Assembly (NCBI GenBank): GCA_019694455.1
Contig: JAIBBY010000003.1
Location: 64,597 to 128,596 of the forward strand
Reading direction: 5' to 3'
Length of the DNA: 64,000 bases
DNA from: Pirellulales bacterium
Lineage (GTDB): Bacteria; Planctomycetota; Planctomycetia; Pirellulales; JAEUIK01
Position 1 is the first letter of the stretch. Each line of letters starts with the position of its first letter. The translations under genes and the position numbers were made by a program. Shown in pieces: positions 36,938 to 44,589 of this stretch. Below the pieces are notes generated by a model that worked only from the letters and a program-made list of their open reading frames with translations, was not told the origin of the DNA and did not search any database.

Positions 36938-38350
36938 ATGAGAACGCCGCTCTTTCGCCACGTGCCCGCCATGTCCGAACTGCTCGAACATCCCACGCTT
37001 AAGCAGTTGGTGAATCAGATCAGCCAGCACGGTTTGGTCGCCAAGACGCGCGTCGTGCTCGACGAGGTGGGCGCCGAGTTGCAGTCCGCGGCGCAAGGCG
37101 CTCAGTTCCCGTCGGTCGCGGAGCTGGCCGATCGCATCGCGCGACGCATCCGCCAAGACCAGTCAACACGATTGCGGCCGGTCATCAACGCCACCGGCGC
37201 TCTGCTCAACTCGGCGATTGGAGGCTTGCCGTTGGCCGATTCCGCCATCGAGGCCATGGTCTTGGTGGCGCAAGGCGGGTCTCGCCTCGATTCCGCCCAC
37301 GGCGAGGCAACGCCGCGCGCCGAAGCGGCGCCGGCGCTGTTGTGCGAGCTGACCGGCGCTGAAGCGGCGCTGGTGGTGAACAACCAGGCGGGCGCGCTGC
37401 TGCTCGCTCTGTCGGCATTGGCTCATGGTCGCGAAGTCCTTGTCGCGCGTGGCGAACTGCCAGAAGTCGCGCCCAATCTTCCCATGGCCGAATTGGTGCG
37501 AGCCAGCGGCGCGCGGCTCCGCGAGGTTGGCGCAACGAATCGGGTGAGTATCGACGACTATCGCAGCGCCATCGGCGAGGCGACCGCGATGCTGTTGACG
37601 GCGCATACTAGCGCTTTCCAGATGATCGGCGATGTGGGACAACCGCGACTCGCCGACCTGGTCGCGCTGGCCAAAGAGCGCCGATTGCCAGTTGTTCATG
37701 AGTTGGGCGCCGGCTCGCTCATGGATTTGGCGCCGCTGGGGTTGGCTGCTGTTCCAGTCGCGGCCGACAGCGTTCGCCACGGCGCCGAGTTGGCGATCCT
37801 GGGCGGAAGGGCCTGGGTCGGAGGTCCGTGTTGCGGAATTCTGGTTGGCCGTCAAACGACGATCGAGACGCTGGCGAACCATCCATTTGCCAACGCGCTT
37901 CGCCCGGACCCGGTGAAGTTGGCCGCGCTCTGCGCAACGCTTGCGTTTTACCAACGCCCAGAGCTGGCGCGGCGCGAAATCCCGTTGTTGCGGCTGCTCG
38001 ACACGCCGCTCGACAATCTCCGGCTGCGAGCCAGTCGGCTGGCTGAACAAATCGACGCTTGTCCAGACATCGCCCGCGCCTACGCCTTCGAAGGCGCCGC
38101 CGACGTCGGCGGCCACGGCTTGCCCGACCAACAATTACCGGCCTGGTGCATTGGCGTGGAGCCGCATCATTTGTCGATGGAGCAATTCGTCAACGCGCTG
38201 CGCCATGGTATGCCGGCGGTGGTTGGCCGACTTGACGAAGGGCGATTGCTTCTTAATCTGCGCAGCGTGGCGCCCGGCCAGGATCAGGAACTCGTGCAGG
38301 CAGTGATCCATGCGGCGCGCCCAGCCGCCGAGCGAGGGCGCCGCCAATAG
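36938..38350 (+). CDS. SelA-like protein lacking the PLP lysine
   Basis: 470 aa and collinear with L-seryl-tRNA(Sec) selenium transferase: N-terminal HVPAMSELLEHPTLKQLV, INATGALLNSAIG, GSRLDSAHGE, TGAEAALVVNNQAGALLLAL, HELGAGSLMDL and the region with HPFANALRPDPVKLAAL. In SelA the PLP-binding Lys lies in FSGDKLLGGPQAG; here the aligned segment is LGGRAWVGGPCCG, so residue 292 is Ala (codon 37811-37813). HTNLGR of the active site is NSAIGG. It can hardly form the internal aldimine, so it is likely not a selenocysteine synthase. No selB, selC or selD is in the window. The start fits the SelA N terminus. Confidence 0.85.
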   Translation: MRTPLFRHVPAMSELLEHPTLKQLVNQISQHGLVAKTRVVLDEVGAELQSAAQGAQFPSVAELADRIARRIRQDQSTRLRPVINATGALLNSAIGGLPLADSAIEAMVLVAQGGSRLDSAHGEATPRAEAAPALLCELTGAEAALVVNNQAGALLLALSALAHGREVLVARGELPEVAPNLPMAELVRASGARLREVGATNRVSIDDYRSAIGEATAMLLTAHTSAFQMIGDVGQPRLADLVALAKERRLPVVHELGAGSLMDLAPLGLAAVPVAADSVRHGAELAILGGRAWVGGPCCGILVGRQTTIETLANHPFANALRPDPVKLAALCATLAFYQRPELARREIPLLRLLDTPLDNLRLRASRLAEQIDACPDIARAYAFEGAADVGGHGLPDQQLPAWCIGVEPHHLSMEQFVNALRHGMPAVVGRLDEGRLLLNLRSVAPGQDQELVQAVIHAARPAAERGRRQ

Positions 38351-38360
38351 GCTTTCAGCC

Positions 38361-38606
38361 ATGCAGCCATTTCAAATCAGGCTCAAAGATCTGTTGCTGG
38401 CCTGCGTGTGGTTCTCGCTTTCCTTTTTGTCGCTGGCCACCAGCGCCGCAACGCGGAACGGCCCTCGATTGCTCTTGCTTTCGCTGTCCTGCTTGTTCGC
38501 GGCGATTGGCGTAGGCACACTGCTGCGCAATTGGAGCGTCGCGTTCTGGCTGATGGTCTTGTTGTGGTTTGCTGTGTTCTACCTGGTGCTGCCACGACTC
38601 GACTGA
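38361..38606 (+). CDS. Small membrane protein
   Basis: 81 aa with two or three hydrophobic helices (KDLLLACVWFSLSFLSLAT, LLLLSLSCLFAAIGVGTLL, WLMVLLWFAVFYLVLP). It begins MQPFQIRLKDLLLA, a start seen in many short planctomycete membrane proteins. It lies 10 bases after the SelA-like stop, so is probably cotranscribed. No function can be assigned. Confidence 0.65.
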   Translation: MQPFQIRLKDLLLACVWFSLSFLSLATSAATRNGPRLLLLSLSCLFAAIGVGTLLRNWSVAFWLMVLLWFAVFYLVLPRLD

Positions 38607-38683
38607 TTGCTTGCGGGCACGCCGGTTCGGCAGTAACATTCTCACGATTCACACCGTTTGGCGTCTGGCTGGGAGCGATGGCA

Positions 38684-39784
38684 ATGGCCAAGAAAGTTCG
38701 CGTGGCGATCATTGGTTTAGGTTTTGGCGCGGAGTTTATTCCGATCTACCAAAATCATCCACACGCCGAGATGTACGCCATTTGCCAGCGGTCGCCCGAC
38801 AAACTCAAGCAGGTGGGGGACGCGTTTGGCGTCTCGGCGCGCTACACCAATTTGGATGACGTGCTGGCCGATCCCCAGGTCGATGCGGTGCATATCAACA
38901 CGCCCATTCCCGATCATGCGCCGCAAAGTCTCAAGGCGCTCAAGGCGGGCAAGCATGTCGCCTGCACGGTGCCGATGGGCACAACGGCCGAGGAGTGTTG
39001 CCGGCTTGTCGAGGCCCAGCGCGCCAGCGGCAAGAACTACATGATGATGGAGACGGTCGTCTACAGCCGCGAGTTTCTCTTTGTCAAACAATTGTACGAG
39101 AGCGGCAAGATGGGGCGCTTGCAGTTTCTCCGCGGTTCGCATCAGCAGGAAATGGCGGGCTGGCCCGGATATTGGGAAGGTCTGCCGCCCATGTGGTACG
39201 CCACCCACTGCGTGAGTCCTTGTTTATGTCTGCCCAACAAGCGCGCCGAATCGGTCGTTTGCCATGGCTCGGGACGCATCAGTGAGCAACTGATTTCGAA
39301 GTACGGCTCCCCTTTTGCCGTGGAGACTGCCACGATCAAACTGGCCGATTCTGATCTGGCCGCGGAGGTGACTCGCAGCTTGTTCAATACGGCCCGCCAA
39401 TATATCGAGAGCTTCGACGCTTATGGCGAGTTGGCGACCTTCGAATGGACGCGGATTGAACATGAGCCCGCTGTGCTGCACTATGGCGAAAAGCCGCAGC
39501 GCGTCGAGATCCCCGACTTCGCGAACTTGCTGCCCGCCGGGATTCAAAAATTCACCACGAAGGGGGTCTACGACGCCGACGAAGCACAGCACCTGTCTTT
39601 CATTCAAGGGTCAGGGCATGGCGGCTCTCACCCGCACTTGGCGCACGAGTTCGTCATGTCGATCGTCGAAAATCGGGCCCCCCGTCCCGACGCGGAAACC
39701 AGCGCCAACTGGACCATGACCGGTATCTGCGCGCACGAGTCGGCGATGAAGGGCGGCGATCGAGTGGTGATCCCCACACCGTAA
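38684..39784 (+). CDS. Gfo/Idh/MocA-family oxidoreductase
   Basis: 366 aa. N-terminal Rossmann fold with VAIIGLGFGAEFIP, then the family hallmark GKHVACTVPMGTTAEE, which usually reads EKP; here it is TVP, so the catalytic Lys of the EKP motif is missing. C-terminal domain has the YATHCVSPCL and SHPHLAHEFVMSIVENRAP elements. Most members oxidise sugars or cyclitols with NAD(P). I chose the ATG at 38684, 8 bases after GGGAG, over the ATG at 38678. No signal peptide. The gene stands after the small membrane protein. Confidence 0.87.
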   Translation: MAKKVRVAIIGLGFGAEFIPIYQNHPHAEMYAICQRSPDKLKQVGDAFGVSARYTNLDDVLADPQVDAVHINTPIPDHAPQSLKALKAGKHVACTVPMGTTAEECCRLVEAQRASGKNYMMMETVVYSREFLFVKQLYESGKMGRLQFLRGSHQQEMAGWPGYWEGLPPMWYATHCVSPCLCLPNKRAESVVCHGSGRISEQLISKYGSPFAVETATIKLADSDLAAEVTRSLFNTARQYIESFDAYGELATFEWTRIEHEPAVLHYGEKPQRVEIPDFANLLPAGIQKFTTKGVYDADEAQHLSFIQGSGHGGSHPHLAHEFVMSIVENRAPRPDAETSANWTMTGICAHESAMKGGDRVVIPTP

Positions 39785-39823
39785 TTTTCTTGGCGGCGGC
39801 ACGAAAGCCCGCCTGAGCGCGGC

Positions 39824-39864
39824 AAAAAAAAATCGCGGAGGCCACCCGGTGCGGCCTCCGCGAT
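39824..39864 (-). terminator. Rho-independent terminator of the Hcp-like gene
   Basis: Perfect 12-base stem ATCGCGGAGGCC / GGCCTCCGCGAT (39832-39843, 39853-39864) with a 9-base loop. On the reverse strand nine T follow (39832-39824). It starts about 23 bases after the stop at 39888 and may also stop the convergent oxidoreductase transcript. Confidence 0.88.
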
Positions 39865-39887
39865 GGAACGATATTGCCGGACACGGT

Positions 39888-40532
39888 CTAAAGTTCGGCG
39901 GCGACTCGGCGATGTCGCCTCGCCACTATCAGCGCGACGCCAAGCACGCCCACAGACAGCAGCGCGATGCCGGATGGCTCGGGCACGGCGATAGCGCCGC
40001 CTGCTTTGTTGTTCTCGAAGTCATATCGAATCTTGATGGGATCGCCCAGCGAGCCGTCTGCCTTTTGCGGCCAATAGCTCAACTCAATGGCGGACGGCAA
40101 GAAGCTGAAGACCTCCTGCGGTACGCCGATGGCCCAGCCGCGCGTGGCATAACTGGAGATCTGGAGATCTTCGAATTTCCACTCCAGGTAGCGCTGGTTC
40201 TCTTCATTGTTGCGCGTCACGCTGAGCGTGGCTTCCCGGATGTTCTTGCCGCTCAATGACGCCAACAACAGCTTGGGAGACGCTTGGCTGATGATCGAAC
40301 GGAATTGCGGCGCCAGCACCCAATCGGGACTGCCGCCTTGGCCTCCTCCGCCACCGGTTTCAGGGTCGAGTTGGACTTTGAGCGCGAACTCCTTGATCTC
40401 AATCGCGTTTTCATAACCTTCTGCAGTCGATCCGCCCTGGATGCCATCGACCTGCAGGAACAATCCGGCACGCGCCAACGCAGTGCAGCCCAACAGCGCG
40501 CACCAAAAGAATAAGCAACGCTTGAACATCAT
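39888..40532 (-). CDS. Hcp-fold protein with signal peptide and PEP-CTERM anchor
   Basis: 214 aa. After a signal peptide (CLFFWCALLGCTALARA) the body follows the type VI secretion tube protein family (Hcp, PF05638): LFLQVDGIQGGST, LLLASLSGKNIREATLSVTRN, YLEWKFEDLQISSY, and ELSYWPQKADGSLGDPIKIRYDFENNKA. These match Hcp blocks in order, including the YxPQKADGS strand. It ends in VPEPSGIALLSVGVLGVALIVARRHRR, a PEP-CTERM tail. A Sec signal and a C-terminal anchor are incompatible with the usual cytoplasmic tube role, so this is a surface or periplasmic derivative. GGAAGGAA lies 5 bases upstream. A palindrome lies 37 bases before the ATG. Confidence 0.85.
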   Translation of the reverse strand: MMFKRCLFFWCALLGCTALARAGLFLQVDGIQGGSTAEGYENAIEIKEFALKVQLDPETGGGGGQGGSPDWVLAPQFRSIISQASPKLLLASLSGKNIREATLSVTRNNEENQRYLEWKFEDLQISSYATRGWAIGVPQEVFSFLPSAIELSYWPQKADGSLGDPIKIRYDFENNKAGGAIAVPEPSGIALLSVGVLGVALIVARRHRRVAAEL

Positions 40533-40881
40533 TGTCGTTCCTTCCAAGATATTGATCGGTCATGCGAATGGTCGGCGACATTGCCGACCAACGGACGCCG
40601 AGTCGGAGCGTAGCGCGTGAAACGGGCAAACAGCCGCGATAAGAGATTGCGGCGGCCCTGGCGCCTGCCTGACAGTTGATCCAGGGCGATCAGAAAGCGA
40701 ACGACTCTACTCGGCGGTCGAACAACCAACAACCGTCAGTAGCAGTCTCCAGGGCCAGATCGGGGCCAGTGTTCGCTGAAGCGCACGTTGTTGTAGCCCG
40801 ACGCCGATGGATGTCAAGTACTCTCCTCGGCGCCGCGCGCTGAAGCTCCGTAGTCAGGCATCAGGTCCAGTAAAGCACAGA
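40533..40881. other. Intergenic region upstream of the Hcp-like gene
   Basis: About 350 bases after the HAAS gene stop. It contains the palindrome at 40569-40590; I see no gene and no consensus promoter. Confidence 0.35.
40569..40590 (-). promoter_or_regulatory. Leader palindrome of the Hcp-like gene
   Basis: TGGTCGGC and GCCGACCA flank a 6-base loop, 37 bases before the ATG. It is a perfect 8-base stem and could be an operator or a 5' UTR hairpin. Confidence 0.35.
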
Positions 40882-41643
40882 CTATGCCGCGCGCAGCAAT
40901 TCGCTTGCCGCGCCGGGTGATGGCGAATTCGAATCGCGACGAACTCGCAGCGCTGCCCACGCCGCGATCAGCATCGGCAACAAGAATTGCGGCAATTGTG
41001 AAAGCAGTGTGGCGGCGCCAACTCCAAATCCAATCGCGAGCCGGCCCTTGCCAGGCCCGGTGGGCGGGATCAAATCGGCATGAAACAAGCCCGCCAACAC
41101 GGCCACGAGCGCGCCTGCGACCACCAACCAGCTCCAATGAATTCTCGCACGCCGACCCAGCCCCGCAAACAACAGCACCGCGACGGCCGGAGGCACAACA
41201 CCGCTCGCAAACAATAAACTCCACGCGGTGTACATCAGCGCGGCAGGCCATTCGGTAGCCGACCGGCCATTGAAGCGGTAGTTGTCGCCAAGCGCTATCG
41301 GCAACATCGCGGCGATGGCAAACGCGACAAGAAAGAAGGCGATCCAGGCCACCATCAGGATGGGAATGGGCGCGACGACAAACGTGAGAATGGGGTGCCG
41401 CCCGAAGAAGCTGCGCCGACGGAATTCGCCAGCCGCCGCCGTTGCCAGTTCGTCGCACGAACCAATCTGCCCTAACACGATGCGTTGATTGTGAGCGTCC
41501 TTGCTCATCGGAGTGTTCCTGTTTCGGATGAGATCCTCGATATGATCGGCCAGCTCATCCGTGAGCCGGTCAATATAGGCTGGCGGCAATCCGCGCCGCT
41601 GCAAGTCTTTGGTCAACTCGTCAAGCAATTGCTGGCTGTCCAT
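40882..41643 (-). CDS. HAAS-type membrane protein paired with PadR
   Basis: 253 aa. The N-terminal 75 residues are a helical cytoplasmic domain (LLDELTKDLQRRGLPPAYIDRLTDELADHIEDL) like the HAAS domain that accompanies PadR regulators. Four or five membrane segments follow (for example AWIAFFLVAFAIAAMLPIAL, WLVVAGALVAVLAGLF). Its start overlaps the PadR stop by 23 bases, so translation is coupled. PadR/HAAS pairs are thought to sense membrane or envelope signals; the ligand is unknown. Confidence 0.82.
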   Translation of the reverse strand: MDSQQLLDELTKDLQRRGLPPAYIDRLTDELADHIEDLIRNRNTPMSKDAHNQRIVLGQIGSCDELATAAAGEFRRRSFFGRHPILTFVVAPIPILMVAWIAFFLVAFAIAAMLPIALGDNYRFNGRSATEWPAALMYTAWSLLFASGVVPPAVAVLLFAGLGRRARIHWSWLVVAGALVAVLAGLFHADLIPPTGPGKGRLAIGFGVGAATLLSQLPQFLLPMLIAAWAALRVRRDSNSPSPGAASELLRAA

Positions 41644-41980
41644 CCTGCTCTCCTAGCAAGACCTGCCCAATGGCCGCAGCGACCCTGCGCCAGCTCGCCG
41701 TCGATTCCGCAAGTCGCTTGCGCCCCGCCGGCGTCACTCGGTACACCACCCGATTTCGCCCGCCGACGACCTCGCGACGGCTCGCCAACGCCCCCTCGGC
41801 TTCGAGGCGATGCAACACGGGATACACGCAGCCTTCCCCAAATTCCAGGGCCTGTGCGGTCCCGCATTCAATGGCGCGCACCAGTTCGTATCCATACATG
41901 GAACGGCGTGCCAAAAGCTGCAAAATCAGCAACTCGGGCACACCGTTCAAAAAATCGGTGTTCGTGCGTGTTCGTTTCAA
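41621..41980 (-). CDS. PadR-family transcriptional regulator
   Basis: 119 aa from the TTG at 41980. The winged-helix domain is clear: LLILQLLARRSMYGYELVRAIE, LEFGEGCVYPVLHRLEAEGAL, RVVYRVTPAGRKRLAES. It is the short PadR form (s-PadR) with one C-terminal helix. No ATG or GTG lies at a fitting place in this frame, so TTG is proposed; a longer TTG start at 42118 would add 46 residues without PadR similarity. It probably represses its own operon with the HAAS gene. Confidence 0.85.
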   Translation of the reverse strand: MKRTRTNTDFLNGVPELLILQLLARRSMYGYELVRAIECGTAQALEFGEGCVYPVLHRLEAEGALASRREVVGGRNRVVYRVTPAGRKRLAESTASWRRVAAAIGQVLLGEQDGQPAIA

Positions 41981-42148
41981 CTTGCTTGCCCAACGAAGAT
42001 CAGTTTCAGTGCGAGTTCGGCTTATACCTCGCAGTTCGATGTATGCCAATACTAATCGGACGAAGAGCTTGCAAAACTTGATCAAGTTGCTTGTCCCGTA
42101 CGACTGCCGCAACGTCAATTGGTAAGTGGCGTGCGCTGCCCGTGCAAC

Positions 42149-42177
42149 TTGACCGTGCGCCCACCGCTGACTACAAA
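42149..42177 (+). promoter_or_regulatory. Candidate sigma-70 promoter
   Basis: TTGACC (42149-42154), 17-base spacer, TACAAA (42172-42177). It would start transcription about 40 bases before the ATG at 42224. Confidence 0.35.
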
Positions 42178-42223
42178 CGCAATTCCAGCCTTTGCTCTGC
42201 CCGCCTCATGTGGTCGCGCGTCA

Positions 42224-42787
42224 ATGCAGCGATTCCTTCGACGCCAGTTTCCAAGACTTCGCCAAGGCACATTGTTGGCGTGCGCCGCGGCCTATTTGGC
42301 CACGACGCTTGGCGTCCCGGCGCCGGTCGTGACCAGGCTGGCAACTGACAACAAGCCGTTTCCATGCCAAGGTCACCACTGCGGGTGTCGCTCGGCAGAA
42401 CAGTGCGCCCAGCGATGTTGTTGCTTTACCCGCGCGCAGCAGAGGGCCTGGTACGCGGCGAATGGGCGCACAGCGCCGTCATCGGTCGCGGCGGCTTCGG
42501 ATACAAAGCGCGAAAAACAACCCGGCAGTTGCTGCCAGGTTCGTCAGCGCCTGGCCGGTCGGCAGACCAGCGTTCTGGCAAGTCGCTGGGTGCTGTCAGT
42601 CGGCGCTAGCAAGTGTCAAGGGTTGGTTAGTTTTTGGCTGACCGCCGGCGCAGTATTGCCGCCGCCAGCGCCTGTCGATCATGACATTATTCAACTTGCG
42701 TGCGCTTGGCTCTCGTCGCACAACGATGTGAGCATGTCCCCGATTGCCGATCCTCCCGTCCCGCCACCGCGACTTGAGCGCGCCTAG
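42224..42787 (+). CDS. Secreted Cys/His-rich planctomycete protein
   Basis: 187 aa. Signal-like N terminus (RLRQGTLLACAAAYLATTLG). The mature region contains a dense CQGHHCGCRSAEQCAQRCCCFTRAQQRAWYAANG block (residues about 46-80), with seven cysteines and a His pair, a pattern I have seen repeated in planctomycete loci of this kind. The rest is low complexity; a second CC pair (SCCQVR) follows. The block could bind a metal such as copper or zinc. It opens the forward cluster with a pseudopilin and two PEP-CTERM proteins. Start chosen at 42224 because earlier codons look non-coding. Confidence 0.65.
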   Translation: MQRFLRRQFPRLRQGTLLACAAAYLATTLGVPAPVVTRLATDNKPFPCQGHHCGCRSAEQCAQRCCCFTRAQQRAWYAANGRTAPSSVAAASDTKREKQPGSCCQVRQRLAGRQTSVLASRWVLSVGASKCQGLVSFWLTAGAVLPPPAPVDHDIIQLACAWLSSHNDVSMSPIADPPVPPPRLERA

Positions 42788-42925
42788 CTCGTCGTCGTCC
42801 GTCTGCCTGCAATGGCTCGTGGCGCTATGCTGCGCCATCGCTTTTGGTGGTAGCGGTCTCTACTTCCAATTGCTTCACATCGATGCGCTTGCGCGCCTCC
42901 GGCGCGCTTGCTGGGAGGATCGGCC

Positions 42926-43651
42926 ATGCCTCGCCGAGGTTTCACGCTCGTCGAGCTGCTGGTGGTTGTCGCCATCATTGGGCTGTTGATCGGTTTGATG
43001 CTGCCAGCGGTGCAATCCGCGCGTCAAGCGGCCGATGCGACACGCTGCGCCAACAATCTGCATCAAATTGGCATTGGTCTGACGCTGTTTGCCGGCGCGC
43101 GCGGCGGCTACTTTCCGCAAACGCATCATGCCACGCTCGACCCCAATCAGGTGAAGTCGTGGGTCCATACTCTGGCGCCGTTCATCGAAAGCGTAAATGA
43201 GATCCGAGTGTGTCCACGCGATCGCGAGGCCGATGAGTGGCCACAGCAAGCCGAGACGACTAGCTACGTGATTAACGAGTACATCGCGATTCCGGGACCA
43301 GATGCCCAGCGCAATCTGCACAAGATGAAGGACACCTCGCACACCATTACGGTGTTCGAGGGGTCCGACGACCGCTATCGACTAGCCAAATCAAGCGAGC
43401 AGAGCCTGCTCAACTACGAGCATGCCCACCCTTCGCTCTGGTTCTCGAAGCGAAACATCCAGCGCAAGCTCGTCTGGTACAGCTTGATTTCCGAAGTTCA
43501 GCCTGATCGACATTGGTCGAGCTATGTCGAGGACAAGTCGCAAGGCGTGGCGCACTATCTGTACGCCGACGGTCATGTTGAAACCATGGCCGGCGACGCC
43601 GTCAAAGGCTTCGCCGATCGGGGCGAGAACTTCGCCAAACTCAATCCCTAA
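42926..43651 (+). CDS. Pseudopilin-like protein (prepilin leader, DUF1559-related)
   Basis: 241 aa. Prepilin leader [33 protein letters not shown], cut after the Gly. The C-terminal part ends with [14 protein letters not shown], a variant of the DG element of DUF1559 proteins, but the body is shorter than usual. GGGAGG lies 7 bases upstream of the ATG. The gene sits between the Cys/His-rich protein and the His-Gly PEP-CTERM pair on the same strand. Confidence 0.9.
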   Translation: MPRRGFTLVELLVVVAIIGLLIGLMLPAVQSARQAADATRCANNLHQIGIGLTLFAGARGGYFPQTHHATLDPNQVKSWVHTLAPFIESVNEIRVCPRDREADEWPQQAETTSYVINEYIAIPGPDAQRNLHKMKDTSHTITVFEGSDDRYRLAKSSEQSLLNYEHAHPSLWFSKRNIQRKLVWYSLISEVQPDRHWSSYVEDKSQGVAHYLYADGHVETMAGDAVKGFADRGENFAKLNP

Positions 43652-43805
43652 TCCGCAATAGCTTCCGAGAAACGCTAATGAGCTGAATCGACGTCGTCGT
43701 TCGCGTATCGAGCGACGATGGACCGCTCATTGATGAAATCCACCTGGCGCTGAGCCAACCCTTTCGTTCGCCGCGCCGGATATGCGTTCACCTGGAGACA
43801 TTGCG

Positions 43806-44516
43806 ATGAATTATCGATCCTTTCGCTTGACTTGTTTGACCCTTCTCCTCACCGCTGTTTGCGGTCGCCAACTTGCGGCACACGGGATCCATGTGCAGTA
43901 CCACGCCACTGGCAACACGCTTGCCCCGAATCAACAGACTTATTGGGGAGAAGAAGCTCATTTTGAGCCCGTGGTTCTCTCGGGCGTCAACAAACTCCGC
44001 TTTCAGGCTGGTTTTGGCATCCATAGCCCTGCCGATGGCATTGCCGACGGCACGACCACCAGCTTCGATGTGACGGGCGCCGCGCATTCCAGCTCCGGTT
44101 ATGCCGGACAGGCGCTGATCTACTGGAACGGCGCCAACGTGGCGTCATCGCCAGTCGCCGTCGAATTGCGGCGTTCGACCTTCAGCATGCTGGTCGATCC
44201 CAGCGACACCTTTGCCCCGGGACTGGTGATTGGCGACTACAACGCCGCACAGGCTGATTGGCACGGAACCGTCAATTTCTATCTACCTGAAGACGCGCCC
44301 GCTGGTCTCTATGCGGTCGGGTTCCGAGTCAAGTCGCCAAGCTACGCGACGTCCGACATTTTCTGGGTGATCGGCAACAACGGCCTGACAGATGACCAAT
44401 ACGCCGCCGGCGCCGCCGCTATTCTTGCCGCGGTCCCAGAGCCTGCGGGGCTGTCCACGCTTGGGTGTGGCCTATTGTTGCTGGGCGCCGCACTCTGGCA
44501 GCGCACACGTGCCTGA
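43806..44516 (+). CDS. PEP-CTERM protein with predicted N-terminal His-Gly, copy 1
   Basis: 236 aa from the ATG at 43806 (TGGAG 8 bases upstream). The signal peptide ends LAA before HGIHVQYHATGN, so the mature protein should begin with His. The body is beta-rich, with conserved segments shared with the next gene: FGIHSPADGI, IYWNGA, GDYNAAQADWHGTVNFYLPEDAPAGLYAVGFRV. It ends in VPEPAGLSTLGCGLLLLGAALWQRTRA, a PEP-CTERM anchor. It resembles the choice-of-anchor M (TIGR03769-like) surface proteins that often accompany metal transport genes. No transporter is in the window. Confidence 0.8.
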   Translation: MNYRSFRLTCLTLLLTAVCGRQLAAHGIHVQYHATGNTLAPNQQTYWGEEAHFEPVVLSGVNKLRFQAGFGIHSPADGIADGTTTSFDVTGAAHSSSGYAGQALIYWNGANVASSPVAVELRRSTFSMLVDPSDTFAPGLVIGDYNAAQADWHGTVNFYLPEDAPAGLYAVGFRVKSPSYATSDIFWVIGNNGLTDDQYAAGAAAILAAVPEPAGLSTLGCGLLLLGAALWQRTRA

Positions 44517-44589
44517 TTTCGAAATTCCGTGCCACGCGCGGCCAACAGGCCGCATGTCAAACAATCAAGACCCGAGATGAGACTTTGCC

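Noticed and set aside
36938-38350. Genuine selenocysteine synthase and selenoprotein pathway
   Set aside because: The PLP lysine is absent and no selB, selC, selD or in-frame TGA selenoprotein was noticed nearby.
39888-40532. Type VI secretion system locus
   Set aside because: Only an Hcp-like fold with signal peptide and anchor is present; no sheath, baseplate or ClpV genes lie in the window.
42788-42989. Small membrane protein frame between two genes
   Set aside because: It has one hydrophobic segment but only a TTG start, no ribosome binding site and a 60-base overlap with the pseudopilin gene.
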